Below, piece by piece: positions 24,588 through 34,283 of a stretch of DNA of 64,000 nt; position 1 is the stretch's first letter; each line of letters opens with the position of its first letter. The position numbers and the translations under genes were made by a program. The stretch spans positions 3,596,001 through 3,660,000 of the forward strand of contig NC_014328.1 in NCBI RefSeq assembly GCF_000143685.1, in the 5' to 3' direction. The notes beneath the pieces are model-generated. The model was given only the letters and a program-made list of their open reading frames with translations. It did not search any database and was not told the DNA's origin. The stretch is from Clostridium ljungdahlii DSM 13528 (GTDB taxonomy: Bacteria; Bacillota; Clostridia; Clostridiales; Clostridiaceae).

Positions 24588-24683
24588 TTCATTTTCTTTG
24601 TTTTCTTTGCTATTTTCCAAACATTCCTGTAAACATTCTTCTATTACTTCCATAGTAATCTCAAACTTATTATTATCCTCCAA
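24561..24683 (-). CDS. Possible small acidic protein (40 aa)
   Basis: A TTG at 24683 has GGAGG 7 bases upstream, an ideal ribosome site, and opens a 40-codon frame rich in Glu, Lys and Asn (EDNNKFEITMEVIEECLQE, then CLENSKENKENEKSSPVSTK), predicted to form an amphipathic helix with two cysteines. A possible promoter (TTGATA, 18 bases, TATGAT) lies upstream. Its stop codon lies inside the terminator hairpin. I recognise no family. The alternative is an untranslated stretch; the good ribosome site is the main support. Confidence 0.4.
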   Translation of the reverse strand: MEDNNKFEITMEVIEECLQECLENSKENKENEKSSPVSTK

Positions 24684-24721
24684 ATTTGGCCCTCCACATC
24701 AATTTAATATCATATTACTAT

Positions 24722-24752
24722 AGTATTAACAATATCAAAAAGTGTTAATACT
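24722..24752. promoter_or_regulatory. Inverted repeat between small gene and chemoreceptor gene
   Basis: AGTATTAACA (24722-24731) and TGTTAATACT (24743-24752) are perfect 10-bp arms around 11 bases. It overlaps the apparent -35 region of the small reverse gene and lies 125 bases before the chemoreceptor gene, so it is a candidate operator for either. Confidence 0.4.
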
Positions 24753-24876
24753 TATATTTAAATTATATTTATAAAATTTATCTTTATTTTAAGTTTATTT
24801 TAAGTTTCATGTTGGAAAATATACTCAACAAAATGTAACACAATAATTTATTGTAACTTAGAAAGGAAGATAAGAA

Positions 24877-26589
24877 ATGAACTTTTTACAAAAATTAAAT
24901 GTAAAATCCAGACTAATTATATCTTTTATAATCATTTCGATGTTTATTTTCATAGTTGGCATGGTAGGAACATCCAGCATTAAATTAATCAATACAAAAG
25001 GTCAAGATATGTATGATAAAAATTTTAAAAGTATTTACCTTCTTACTGATACAAAACAAAATTTAACAAAGATGAGTGCAGATCTTACAAAATTAGTTTA
25101 TGAAACAAATGCTAATGAAAAAAGCTCTGCAATTAGCGATATGAAAAAAGCTAAAAATACTATAAATCAACATATGCAGGAATATAATAAATTGTCTTTA
25201 ACATCTTCAGAAAAGAAAGAATGGTCATCTGTTCAAAATCAAGTTAAACAATATATGAGTGTTACTGAAATTGCAACTAATTTTGCAGTTAACTCAGATT
25301 ATACTCATGCTAAATCAGGAGTTGAAAAAATGTCTACTCTTGAAACAAATACTTTTAAAAGCGTTGACAGCCTTATAAAGAGTACTGTCGAAACCTCAAG
25401 GATTACAAACGTTAATAACAATAATGTATCTAACTATGTAAATATATTAAGTATCGCATTATCTTTAATAGGCTTTATATTGTCCATATTAATAGGTTTA
25501 TTTACAGCTAAATACATAAATGATCCATTATCCAGAATAGTAACTCTAGGCAAAAATCTTTGTAATTATGATTTATCACATGTGTATAATGTAAAAAGAA
25601 AAGATGAGTTTGGACAAGCTATTAATGAACTTGATAAAGCTCAAAGAAATGTAAAAGATCTTATATTAAAAATTACAAATAATTCTGAAGAAATAGGCGC
25701 CTCAAGTGAAGAGCTTTCAGCATCAGTACAAGAAATAACAGCAAAATTTGAAAGTATAGAAAATGATACTAAAAATATACTAAATGAACTTGAAGAAAAT
25801 AGTGCTTCTTGTGAAGAAATAAGTGCCTCCGTTCAGGAAGTAGATTCTAGTGTAAATGAATTAGCAAAAAATGCTGATGATAGCAGTAAAGCTTCTATTA
25901 ATTCAAAAAATAAAGCTGCTAATTTCAAAAAACATATAAATGACTCCTTAATAGAAATAAATAATATATATCATGAAAAACAAGAAAATATAATTAGGGC
26001 CATTGAAGATGGAAAAGTAGTAGAAAACATTAATAACATGGCAGATACCATCGCTGCAATTGCAGAGCAAACTAATCTTCTAGCACTTAATGCAGCTATC
26101 GAAGCAGCAAGAGCTGGAGAACAGGGAAAAGGATTTGTGGTAGTTTCAGAAGAAGTTAAAAAGTTGGCTGAACAATCCTCAAAAGCAGTGGCAAATATTA
26201 AAGATACAATTTCTAAAGTTCAATATGCTTTCAGAAATCTTTCAAATAACAGCAATGATATATTGGACTTTGTACAAAGTAATATAGCTCTAGAATTTAA
26301 AAATTTTGAAGAAATGAGCAATGAATATTATAAAGATTCTGAATTTATAAGTTCTATATCTGAAAGGGTAGCTGCAATGTCAGAACAATTAAGTGCAACC
26401 ACAGATCAAGTAAGCACTGCCATTCAAAGCATGACAGAAAATATATTAAAAACATCTAATAACACTGATTCTATAGAAAAAGGTACTCGTGAATCCTCAA
26501 TAGGTATAAATCAGATTTCTCTTACGGCACAAAGCCAAGCAGAGATGGCTCAAAACTTAAATGAAATAGTTCAAAAGTTTAAATTATAA
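24877..26589 (+). CDS. Methyl-accepting chemotaxis protein
   Basis: 570-aa chemoreceptor: transmembrane helix ~11-33, extracellular four-helix-bundle (4HB-type) sensor ~34-185, second transmembrane helix ~186-210, HAMP ~211-265, then a long coiled-coil signalling domain whose hairpin tip reads [20 protein letters not shown] and [20 protein letters not shown]. It relays ligand binding to CheA/CheW and so controls flagellar rotation. Ligand unknown. AGAAAGGAAG precedes the ATG. Monocistronic; no che genes are nearby. Confidence 0.93.
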   Translation: MNFLQKLNVKSRLIISFIIISMFIFIVGMVGTSSIKLINTKGQDMYDKNFKSIYLLTDTKQNLTKMSADLTKLVYETNANEKSSAISDMKKAKNTINQHMQEYNKLSLTSSEKKEWSSVQNQVKQYMSVTEIATNFAVNSDYTHAKSGVEKMSTLETNTFKSVDSLIKSTVETSRITNVNNNNVSNYVNILSIALSLIGFILSILIGLFTAKYINDPLSRIVTLGKNLCNYDLSHVYNVKRKDEFGQAINELDKAQRNVKDLILKITNNSEEIGASSEELSASVQEITAKFESIENDTKNILNELEENSASCEEISASVQEVDSSVNELAKNADDSSKASINSKNKAANFKKHINDSLIEINNIYHEKQENIIRAIEDGKVVENINNMADTIAAIAEQTNLLALNAAIEAARAGEQGKGFVVVSEEVKKLAEQSSKAVANIKDTISKVQYAFRNLSNNSNDILDFVQSNIALEFKNFEEMSNEYYKDSEFISSISERVAAMSEQLSATTDQVSTAIQSMTENILKTSNNTDSIEKGTRESSIGINQISLTAQSQAEMAQNLNEIVQKFKL

Positions 26590-26596
26590 TCACATA

Positions 26597-26852
26597 CAGT
26601 CTCTAGATTGAAAGTTAACTTATACAAATCATGTAATGACAAATTTTAACATCATAAAAACTTTTCGCAAGTCTAAAGCTTAGCATTTTGAAAATCTAAG
26701 AACCTTAGCTAAACTCGTACCTCAAACATATCTAAGCTCCTAAGATTTTCTAAAATGCTAAGCTAAGACTTATGGAAAAGTTTTTAAAGGTGCTTTCAAT
26801 TTTGTCATTACATTTTATGTATAAGTTTAAATTTGAATTAGAAACCCTATAG
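26597..26852. repeat. Family B long palindromic repeat
   Basis: The ends, TCTCTAGATTGAAAGTTAAC and GAATTAGAAACCCTATAG, are imperfect inverted copies, both adjoining CTTATACA/TGTATAAG. Inside, a long imperfect inverted repeat (CTTAGCATTTTGAAAATC against GATTTTCTAAAATGCTAAG and flanks) makes the whole ~255 bases one hairpin. There is no coding capacity. It looks like a miniature inverted-repeat element; related copies lie at 47951 and 56233. Confidence 0.6.
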
Positions 26853-26901
26853 ATTGTAGAGTTAACTATCTATAATACATAAAGCTAAAACTTTATGTAG
26901 A

Positions 26902-27002
26902 ATGCCTACTGTTTCATATCTTAAAGCAAGAGTAAAGAGCAGATTATTTCATCTATTTTGGCTATAAGCTGTACCTCTTTTTACATAGCAAAAGGTAGGC
27001 AT
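26902..27002 (-). ncRNA. Candidate structured RNA element after addA
   Basis: ATGCCTAC (reverse strand 27002-26995) and GTAGGCAT (26909-26902) close a ~100-base stretch that begins 4 bases after the addA stop codon. Inside, short complementary segments (GCTAT/ATAGC among them) could fold further. On the same strand a small hairpin, CATAAAG/CTTTATG, follows at ~26878-26897. It may simply be an elaborate 3' end of the addA message. Confidence 0.3.
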
Positions 27003-27006
27003 ACAT

Positions 27007-30000
27007 TTACATTTCAACTAAGCTGTTGTTAAAAAATAAGTAGAGATATTTATTTTTTACTTTCTTACCAGTTAATTTTTCAAGTGCCCTTGCATAATAA
27101 TAAATTTGGTTTTTGTATTTATCTTTTATATCATCTATATCATCTACATAATCTGTCTTATAGTCTATAAGCACTAATTCTCCATTTTCTTCAAAATAGC
27201 AATCTATTATTCCTTGAATAATTATTTTTTCATCTTTATATATTTTATCTGGAAGCTCTTTATATAATTCATTACTTTCTATTTCCATATAAAATGGAGT
27301 TTCCCTATAGATATTCTCTGCCTCTTTCATTCTGCTTCCAATTTCAGAATTAAAGAACTTCAATATTTTACCTAGGGGTATTGACTTAACTTCCTCTTCC
27401 CTTATAAATTCCCTCTGGACCAGTTTACCTACCTGTTCTTTTATTTCATCGTAAGAATTAACTTTTTTTATATCAATATGCTGCAAGATTAAATGCAAAA
27501 GAGTTCCTCTTTCAGCAGCTGTCATACCTTTTTTCTCTCTTAAAAAAAGTGGTTTTTTTAATTGTACCAATTCTACCAAATTCGCACTATCTTCTATATC
27601 ATTCAAATCAAACCTTCTCTTTAACTCTGATACAGAAAATTTAGCAGGTATCTTACAAGCTTCCTCATATTTATATTTCCAGTTAAGCCTTCTATCCACT
27701 TTATCCATATATTGTCCATCATATTCGGTTAAATTAAGTTCTTCAATTTTACCCAGTATATCTACATCTTCCTTTTCTTGAGATACAGTTTTAAAGTCAT
27801 CTTTTTTATAAATATTTATCTTCCATCTAGAACTGTCCCCTATAACTAGATTTAAATTATCTTCAATTTTAGAAATTTCTCTTATAGACTTTCCACATGG
27901 ATGCTTAGCCAGTGCAGCCCCTATCCAATCCAAAAAATTTCTAGCACTTATAAGTGAATACTCAGGAAGTTTATTTCCTTTATAAGAAGCACATTCACAC
28001 CATTTTTGAGTTGTTTTTTCAATATTATTTACCATTCCAGTTATTATAAGTTTTTCTTTTGCTCTGGTAAAGGCAACATATAATATTCTCATTTCCTCTG
28101 AAAGAGTTTCTACTTTTAGCTTTTTTCTAAGTACCTGTTTCATAACAGTAGGATAACATATATGCCTTTTTACATTTACATAATCCGGCCCGAGACCTAA
28201 CTTTTCATGAAAAAGTACTCCTTTACTCATATCCATCAAATTAAACTTTTTTCCTGTACCAGAAAGTATTACTACAGGAAATTCAAGCCCTTTGCTTTTG
28301 TGAACACTCATTATCCTGACTACATCTTCATTTTCTCCTAGTATTTTTGCACTTCCTAAATCCCCACTGCTATTTTTAAGTTTGTTCATAAAATTTATAA
28401 AATTAAAAAGTCCTTTGTAACTGCTCTTTTCATACTGTTTTGCTCTTTCAAATAACATCCTTAGGTTTGCCTGCCTCTGAATTCCCCCAGGCATAGCACC
28501 TATAAAACCGTAATAGCCCGTTTCAGTATAAAGATGCCATATAAATTCATCTATTGGCATATACTTTACTTTTTTTCTCCAGTTGTTAAGTCTTTTCAAG
28601 AATTCACTTACTTTATATTTCAAGCCATTTTCCACATACTTTAATGATATATCTGATTCAGGGTCATTTTCCGAAATTATCTTTAATATATCATAAAAAT
28701 GCATTTTTCTATCTACCATTCTCAAATCTATAAGTTCCTCTGGAGAGAAGGATTCTATAGGAGACCTAAGCACAGCTACAAGTGGAATATCCTGAAGTGG
28801 ATTATCTATTATTTCAAGTACTGATATTATTGTCTTTACTTCTATATTCTCAAAATATCCGGCAGATATATCTGCAAATACAGGCACTTCTAAACTATTA
28901 AGTTCTTCTACAAAAATAGGAGCCCAATTTTGCGTGGCACGCATTAATATTACTATGTCTTTATACATTACATTCCTATAGGACTTCGTATTTTTGTCAT
29001 ATACTTTTAGTGGCTCTACTTCTTCTTTACCATTTATGAGCTCACTTATTTTCTCTGCTACAAGCCGTGCTTCTACCTGAACATTATCTAAAACTTCTTC
29101 ATTTTCTTGAATTTCTTCACTTTCTTCTTTTTTATCTATTATATTAACCTCTATATCTCTACTATAGTTTCCAGATGAGTTTTCATAATCTGCTGAACTT
29201 TTTAAGCTTTCCTCATCCGTATAATCTAATTCTCCTACTTCTCTACACATTATTTGTTTAAACAAATAATTAGTACCTTCTATTATTTCTTTTCTACTTC
29301 TAAAATTTTCAGATAATTTTATTTTTCTGTTTTCAGCCGTCTTTTTTTCAGAATAACTATTATATTTCTGCAAAAAAAGTTCAGGTTTAGATTGCCTAAA
29401 TCTGTATATACTCTGCTTTACATCTCCTACCATAAACAAATTTGAGTCTTTTGATTTTCTACTTATCATATTCATTATAACTTCTTGAACTTCATTGCTA
29501 TCCTGATATTCATCTATAAATATCTCCTCAAAATATCTCCTATATTCTAAAGCTGCCTCCGAAGGAACTATATTTCCCTCCTCATCTCTATCTGTTAATA
29601 TTTCAAGACAAAAGTGCTCTATATCACTAAAATCCAGTATCCCTCTTTCCCTTTTTTTCAAGCTGTAATTTTTATCAAACTCTATTACAAGAGAAACCAG
29701 ACACTTCATCATAGGATATACTTCCTGCATATTTTTATACATATTATCAGAACCTAAAAATATATCTTCTTTTATACTATTTAACTTCTTTTTAACTTCA
29801 TCCCTTACATTCTTAGCCCTTTCCTTCACTTCTTTAACTTCATCTTTTACTCTTTTAGTGGAAAGCTTGTCAAAACTCAATTGTAAAAACTTTTCTTTTA
29901 GTTCTTCCCAAGAATTTAAAAGCAATAATTCCTTTATATTTTCATAATCTTTTTTAAAAGTATCTGCATAGTGCTCAAGTCCCTCTATTCTTTGGATTAT

Positions 30001-30705
30001 GGTAAGTTCTCTTTCTATTCTATTCTTGCATCCCTTAACCTCTACCTCTAGGCTGTGCATAATTATTTTTGCCCAGTGGGTATGTCCAAAATCAAAGTTT
30101 TCTTTTACATTAAAATTTTCTACTGCTTGCCTTAACCACTTTTCAGGCCAAGGATTACTTTTTGAAAATTCATAGAGAGAAAGTACCATGTCTTTAAGCT
30201 TAATATCATTTTTACTTTTAAAACCGTCTACAAGTTTTAAAAATTCTGTATTTTCTATATCATATTTCTCATCGAAAAGTTCCTCAAGTACATCCTGTTT
30301 TAAAAGAACTGCTTCTGTACTGTCGCATATTCTAAAATTAGGGTCTAAATCTATTAAATGAAAATTACTTTTTATAACCTTAAGACAAAAAGCATGTATA
30401 GTAATTATATTAGCCTGATTTAAAAGTGTCAGTTGTTTTTGAAGATTTTTTGATCCATAATTTGATTCTAACAGTTTAGAAATTGCCTCCGCTATTCTCT
30501 CTTTCATTTCAGAAGCTGCCGCATTTGTAAAGGTAACAACTAATAATTTATCTATATCCACATCTTCATCAATGCTTGTTATCTCCTGTATTATTCTCTC
30601 CACTAGCACTGCTGTCTTACCAGTTCCCGCACCCGCTGATACTAATAAATTACACTTAGGAGTAAAAATAGCTTCTCTTTGAGATTCTGTCCAATTTGTA
30701 TCCAT
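27007..30705 (-). CDS. addA: ATP-dependent helicase/nuclease subunit A
   Basis: AddA is the helicase-nuclease of the AddAB complex, which processes double-strand DNA breaks for recombination. The ~1232-aa protein has the UvrD-type Walker A (SAGAGTGKT, 23-31), motif II (IFIDEYQDSNEVQ), GDVKQSIYRFRQ, MSVHKSKGLEFPVV and the late VAFTRAKEKL motif; the C-terminal RecB-type nuclease domain shows IIQGIIDCYF and LVLIDYKTD. I choose the ATG at 30705 (MDTNWTESQ), which has AAGGTGG 5 bases upstream. The usual upstream partner addB is absent: the preceding gene is a GGDEF protein. Confidence 0.93.
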   Translation of the reverse strand: MDTNWTESQREAIFTPKCNLLVSAGAGTGKTAVLVERIIQEITSIDEDVDIDKLLVVTFTNAAASEMKERIAEAISKLLESNYGSKNLQKQLTLLNQANIITIHAFCLKVIKSNFHLIDLDPNFRICDSTEAVLLKQDVLEELFDEKYDIENTEFLKLVDGFKSKNDIKLKDMVLSLYEFSKSNPWPEKWLRQAVENFNVKENFDFGHTHWAKIIMHSLEVEVKGCKNRIERELTIIQRIEGLEHYADTFKKDYENIKELLLLNSWEELKEKFLQLSFDKLSTKRVKDEVKEVKERAKNVRDEVKKKLNSIKEDIFLGSDNMYKNMQEVYPMMKCLVSLVIEFDKNYSLKKRERGILDFSDIEHFCLEILTDRDEEGNIVPSEAALEYRRYFEEIFIDEYQDSNEVQEVIMNMISRKSKDSNLFMVGDVKQSIYRFRQSKPELFLQKYNSYSEKKTAENRKIKLSENFRSRKEIIEGTNYLFKQIMCREVGELDYTDEESLKSSADYENSSGNYSRDIEVNIIDKKEESEEIQENEEVLDNVQVEARLVAEKISELINGKEEVEPLKVYDKNTKSYRNVMYKDIVILMRATQNWAPIFVEELNSLEVPVFADISAGYFENIEVKTIISVLEIIDNPLQDIPLVAVLRSPIESFSPEELIDLRMVDRKMHFYDILKIISENDPESDISLKYVENGLKYKVSEFLKRLNNWRKKVKYMPIDEFIWHLYTETGYYGFIGAMPGGIQRQANLRMLFERAKQYEKSSYKGLFNFINFMNKLKNSSGDLGSAKILGENEDVVRIMSVHKSKGLEFPVVILSGTGKKFNLMDMSKGVLFHEKLGLGPDYVNVKRHICYPTVMKQVLRKKLKVETLSEEMRILYVAFTRAKEKLIITGMVNNIEKTTQKWCECASYKGNKLPEYSLISARNFLDWIGAALAKHPCGKSIREISKIEDNLNLVIGDSSRWKINIYKKDDFKTVSQEKEDVDILGKIEELNLTEYDGQYMDKVDRRLNWKYKYEEACKIPAKFSVSELKRRFDLNDIEDSANLVELVQLKKPLFLREKKGMTAAERGTLLHLILQHIDIKKVNSYDEIKEQVGKLVQREFIREEEVKSIPLGKILKFFNSEIGSRMKEAENIYRETPFYMEIESNELYKELPDKIYKDEKIIIQGIIDCYFEENGELVLIDYKTDYVDDIDDIKDKYKNQIYYYARALEKLTGKKVKNKYLYLFFNNSLVEM

Positions 30706-30735
30706 ATGTACCACCTTACTAAAATTCATTGACGG

Positions 30736-30829
30736 TTTCCCCCTAAAGGATAGCGCCTTTCTAAGTGCTTAAAGCACTAATCATCTTGTTAATAGGCATC
30801 AGGAGGGAGTTAAAACTCCCTCTGATGCC
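30736..30829 (+). repeat. Family A repeat, right-half copy
   Basis: TTTCCCCCTAAAGGATAGCG, CTAAGTGCTTAAAGCACTAA, TTGTTAATA and the hairpin GGCATCAGGAGGGAGTT / AACTCCCTCTGATGCC follow the same order as in the long copy at 35610-35701 (TTTCCCTAAAGGATAACG, CTAAGTGCTGAAGCACTAAG, CTGTTAATA, GCATCATGTGGAGT...). The TTATCC core is missing. It fills the space between the GGDEF gene and addA. Confidence 0.7.
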
Positions 30830-30844
30830 AATAACTATACTTAT

Positions 30845-31909
30845 TTAATAAACCACTTTATTTTTTCCAGAATTTTTTGCTCTGTACAAGTTCATATCAG
30901 CCCTTCTTATTGTATCTTCAACATCTTTATTCTTATTTGTGCATACTGCTATACCCATTGAAACCGTTACATAAGACGAGACTTCATTATACTCTACAGC
31001 TTTCTTTTTTATAAGCTCTCCTATATTTATCATTCTCTCATATACAGACATGGAATCTGTAATATTATACATATATATTATAATTTCTTCTCCTCCATAT
31101 CTAGCTACCATATCCTCGTCTCTTATACTATCTTTTATTATATCACTTACTTTTCTCAGCACCCTATCTCCATATTGATGCCCAAATCTATCATTAAAAC
31201 TTTTAAAATCATCAATGTCAATCATTACAATAGCAAAACCTTTGCCACAGTCTTTTACCTTTTCTCTTATCACCGAAAAAAAATAATTTCTGTTAAATAG
31301 CCCTGTTAAAAAATCCTTTTGAGAATTTTGTTTTATCTTGTTATAAAGTTTATTATTTTCTATACATATAGCTATCTGATTGGTAAGTGCAGTCAATAAC
31401 TTCATATGTTCGTTATTTAGATAGTTATATATATGATGTTCAACCACGATAACACCTAATAGATTATCTTTTAAATATATAGGCATGAGTATGGAAGAGT
31501 GAATTTGAATATTATCATATATATATATATTATCAATACAATTTACTATGCTAGCATTTAGATTACTTATATTTCCTTTATTGTAATCGTTAATACTATA
31601 GTGATGTTTTGTATTAGGCAAGTTTGTAGATTTTAATTGAAGTTTTCTATTCTCTAAAAGATATACGCTTGAATAAGTTACCCCTAGAATGCCTATCATT
31701 ATATCATTTATTATAGAAACTATTTCTCCTCTACCTATTCGCTTGTTTATATACTGACTTATCTCAACTATCAAAGACAACATATCTAGTTTTTTATCTA
31801 ACTCTATAATCTTTATACTTTGTTTTTGTATAATTCCTTCAGCCATCTTTTGATAAGCTTCATACTCATTTTTAAGTTGATTATATTCATCTGATAATGA
31901 TGTCAACAT
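30845..31909 (-). CDS. GAF-GGDEF diguanylate cyclase
   Basis: 354 aa: an N-terminal coiled coil (~1-40), a GAF sensor domain (~45-180) and a C-terminal GGDEF domain. The active site reads ARYGGEEI (a functional GGEEF variant), and RDED four residues ahead is the RxxD inhibitory site for product feedback. It should make cyclic di-GMP from two GTP in the cytoplasm, in response to whatever the GAF domain binds. No membrane segment. Monocistronic as far as can be seen. Confidence 0.9.
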   Translation of the reverse strand: MLTSLSDEYNQLKNEYEAYQKMAEGIIQKQSIKIIELDKKLDMLSLIVEISQYINKRIGRGEIVSIINDIMIGILGVTYSSVYLLENRKLQLKSTNLPNTKHHYSINDYNKGNISNLNASIVNCIDNIYIYDNIQIHSSILMPIYLKDNLLGVIVVEHHIYNYLNNEHMKLLTALTNQIAICIENNKLYNKIKQNSQKDFLTGLFNRNYFFSVIREKVKDCGKGFAIVMIDIDDFKSFNDRFGHQYGDRVLRKVSDIIKDSIRDEDMVARYGGEEIIIYMYNITDSMSVYERMINIGELIKKKAVEYNEVSSYVTVSMGIAVCTNKNKDVEDTIRRADMNLYRAKNSGKNKVVY

Positions 31910-32282
31910 AAAACTCTCCCCTATTAAAAATACATATCTAAGCCAAAATTTTCTCTATAAAAGTATATATTCACAAGAAAATTTTTCCTCATGAATATAT
32001 ACAACAATTCCTCATACTATATTATTATAAATTAATATAAACTGCTCATGCTATTTTATTAGTTTCTCTACAAAAAATAATTTTACACTAATTTTCAACT
32101 ACCTTCTAATTTTATATTATACTACTGTTTATAAATACATCCTAGCATTTTCATACATTATATATCGAATATTTATAACTTTAATTTTCAATATTCGACT
32201 TACTATTGTACTTATATTGATGTATATTTTATGTTATTATATGTAAATTACTTTTTCGTAAAAAATGGAAAGTTATCTCCAA
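31910..32282. other. Intergenic region between thrC and the GGDEF gene
   Basis: No gene is seen. It contains TCGAATATT/AATATTCGA (32165-32198, 9-bp arms, 16-base spacer) and a loose TATATTCA/TGAATATA repeat near 31965-32002 just ahead of the GGDEF start. Either could be regulatory for the GGDEF gene; neither has a T-run. Confidence 0.35.
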
Positions 32283-33773
32283 TTATACTAAGAATTTTCT
32301 AATCTCATCTTTCATCTGTTGTTTTTCACATACAGTACTGTGAATAACTTCACTTTTCATTAGTTTCTCTATAGGTTTAGGAATTTCGAGAGAAGCAGTT
32401 TTGCTCATTACTTCTATAAGGTCAAAATCTTTTTGATTCTTATACTTATCGTCTAAAGCACTCATTACGGATTTTGTAAATTTAAAAGGACTTGCAGTAG
32501 AAACAATAATGGTTTTTGTGTCATCTCCTGTATCCTGAAAATACTTTCTATACACGGAATAAGCCACTGAAGTATGTGTGTCCATTAGGTATTTATAATC
32601 TTTGAAGACATCACTTATGGAGTGAAGTGTTTCCCCTTCGGTCGCAAATCCACCATAAAATGGTTTTAATTCTTCTTTCATATTTTCACTTACACTATAC
32701 TTCCTATTTTTATTTAAATCTTTCATTAATCCCTGTACAACTGAAGAATCCTTCCCACTTATATCATATATGAATCTTTCAAGATTACTGGATATGAGTA
32801 TATCCATAGAAGGAGATATAGTTACTATAAATTCTCTCTCAGCATCATAAATTCCACTTTTTAAAAAGTCATATAATACTTTATTATCATTTGAAGCACA
32901 TAAAAGCTTATTTATAGGTAGGCCCATTTTTTTTGCATAATAAGCTGCAAGTATATTTCCAAAATTACCTGTAGGAACTACAAAATTTATTTTTTCTCCT
33001 AATTTTATTTGCCCTTTCCTTAAAAGTTCCATATATCCATGAAAATAATATACTACTTGAGGTATAAGTCTTCCTATATTTATGGAATTGGCAGAAGAAA
33101 ACATATAAGACTTTTCATCCAATTCTTTTTTTAATTCTTCATCATTAAAAATTTTCTTAACTTCAGTCTGGGCATCATCAAAATTTCCCTTTATTCCTAT
33201 AACTTTAGTATTTTTGCCTACCTGGGTAACCATCTGTCTTTTTTGTATATCACTTACCCCTTTTTCAGGGAAAAATACTACTATTCTTGTATCCTCTACA
33301 TCTGCAAAGCCTTCTAGTGCTGCCTTTCCTGTATCTCCAGAAGTTGCTGTAAGTATAACTATCTTTTTATGTAAATTTTGTTTTTTTGCAGCAGTCTGCA
33401 TTAGATGTGGTAGAAGACACAATGCCATGTCTTTAAAAGCTAAAGTTGGTCCATGAAACAACTCTAAATAAAACACATCCCCAACCTTCTTTAGTGGCAC
33501 TATTTCATCTGATTCAAATTTATTGTCATAAGCTAGGTCTATGCACTTCTTCAACTCATCTTCAGTAAAATCGGTGAAAAACTTTCCGATTATGCATAAA
33601 GCTAATTCCTTATAAGTCATATTTTTGAATTTTTGTAATTCTTCTTCATTCACAGAAGGTATGCTGTCTGGAACAAACAATCCACCATCTTCTGATATTC
33701 CTTTTAGTATAGCTTGAGATGCAGTATAGTTTCCATTTAATCCTCTAGTACTGTTATAATGAATTTCTTTCAA
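32283..33773 (-). CDS. thrC: Threonine synthase
   Basis: ThrC converts O-phosphohomoserine to threonine with pyridoxal phosphate. The 496-aa protein is of the long bacterial/fungal type: N-terminal YNSTRGLNGNYTASQAILKGISEDGGLFVP, the PLP-lysine motif HGPTLAFKDMAL, the TSGDTGKAA loop, FFPEKGVSDIQKRQM and PTGNFGNILAAYYAKKMGLP. The start is TTG at 33773, with AAGGGAG about 8 bases upstream. It is monocistronic here; no hom or thrB gene is beside it. I saw no T-box in its leader. Confidence 0.94.
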   Translation of the reverse strand: MKEIHYNSTRGLNGNYTASQAILKGISEDGGLFVPDSIPSVNEEELQKFKNMTYKELALCIIGKFFTDFTEDELKKCIDLAYDNKFESDEIVPLKKVGDVFYLELFHGPTLAFKDMALCLLPHLMQTAAKKQNLHKKIVILTATSGDTGKAALEGFADVEDTRIVVFFPEKGVSDIQKRQMVTQVGKNTKVIGIKGNFDDAQTEVKKIFNDEELKKELDEKSYMFSSANSINIGRLIPQVVYYFHGYMELLRKGQIKLGEKINFVVPTGNFGNILAAYYAKKMGLPINKLLCASNDNKVLYDFLKSGIYDAEREFIVTISPSMDILISSNLERFIYDISGKDSSVVQGLMKDLNKNRKYSVSENMKEELKPFYGGFATEGETLHSISDVFKDYKYLMDTHTSVAYSVYRKYFQDTGDDTKTIIVSTASPFKFTKSVMSALDDKYKNQKDFDLIEVMSKTASLEIPKPIEKLMKSEVIHSTVCEKQQMKDEIRKFLV

Positions 33774-33949
33774 GTGTATCTCTCCCTTTTCTATAATTTT
33801 TACTAAAATATTTATACCTATATAATAACATACGAAATATAACTTGAAAATTACAGTTATATTAATTTATAAATTTATAATAATTCTACATATCCTTTAC
33901 ATATCAAATTTCCCCCTTTTAACTCCGCATAATAAAGTTATAATATATT

Positions 33950-34232
33950 TATAGGAGTTAAAAACAAAGCTTCTTCGCAAGTTAAGAATTAATAATGAAA
34001 AATTAATAGTGAAAGACGATTTTTAGCTATCGCAAAAAATCTTTAATTTATATAAATCAGCAATGTTTCGCTTTAGCGAAACAAGTGATGAAAAGCTTAA
34101 TCAAAGATTTTTTATAGTGTAACGGAAAAAAATCCACATTAACTATTAATTCTTCATTCTTAACTATTAATTTAAAAAATTACGTCGCAATATTTTTATA
34201 TTAAGTCAAAATTTCGTATGTACAAAAGTTGA
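33950..34232. repeat. Family C repeat, long copy
   Basis: This non-coding stretch carries TTCGCAAGTTAAGAATTAAT at 33972 on, a mirrored TTAACTATTAATTCTTCATT near 34138-34160, an inner hairpin GTTTCGCT-TT-AGCGAAAC and, at its right end, TATATTAAGTCAAAATTT followed by CAAAAGTTGA. The same parts occur in the element at 57577-57695, with the end part inverted. It lies in the 510-base divergent space between thrC and the cysteine desulfurase gene; the rest of that space (33774-33949) shows no other feature. Confidence 0.6.
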
Positions 34233-34283
34233 CTTAATTATATTTTATAAATCTAGGGAACCTAAAGAAAGGAGATAATCATA

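Noticed and set aside
32165..32198. Terminator for thrC at the TCGAATATT palindrome
   Set aside because: It lies 85 bases beyond the thrC stop, has only AT-rich 9-bp arms, a 16-base loop and no T-run; left as an unassigned inverted repeat.
33774..34283. T-box or other amino-acid leader before thrC
   Set aside because: No AGGGTGGNACCGCG-type T-box sequence; the space is mostly a family C repeat.
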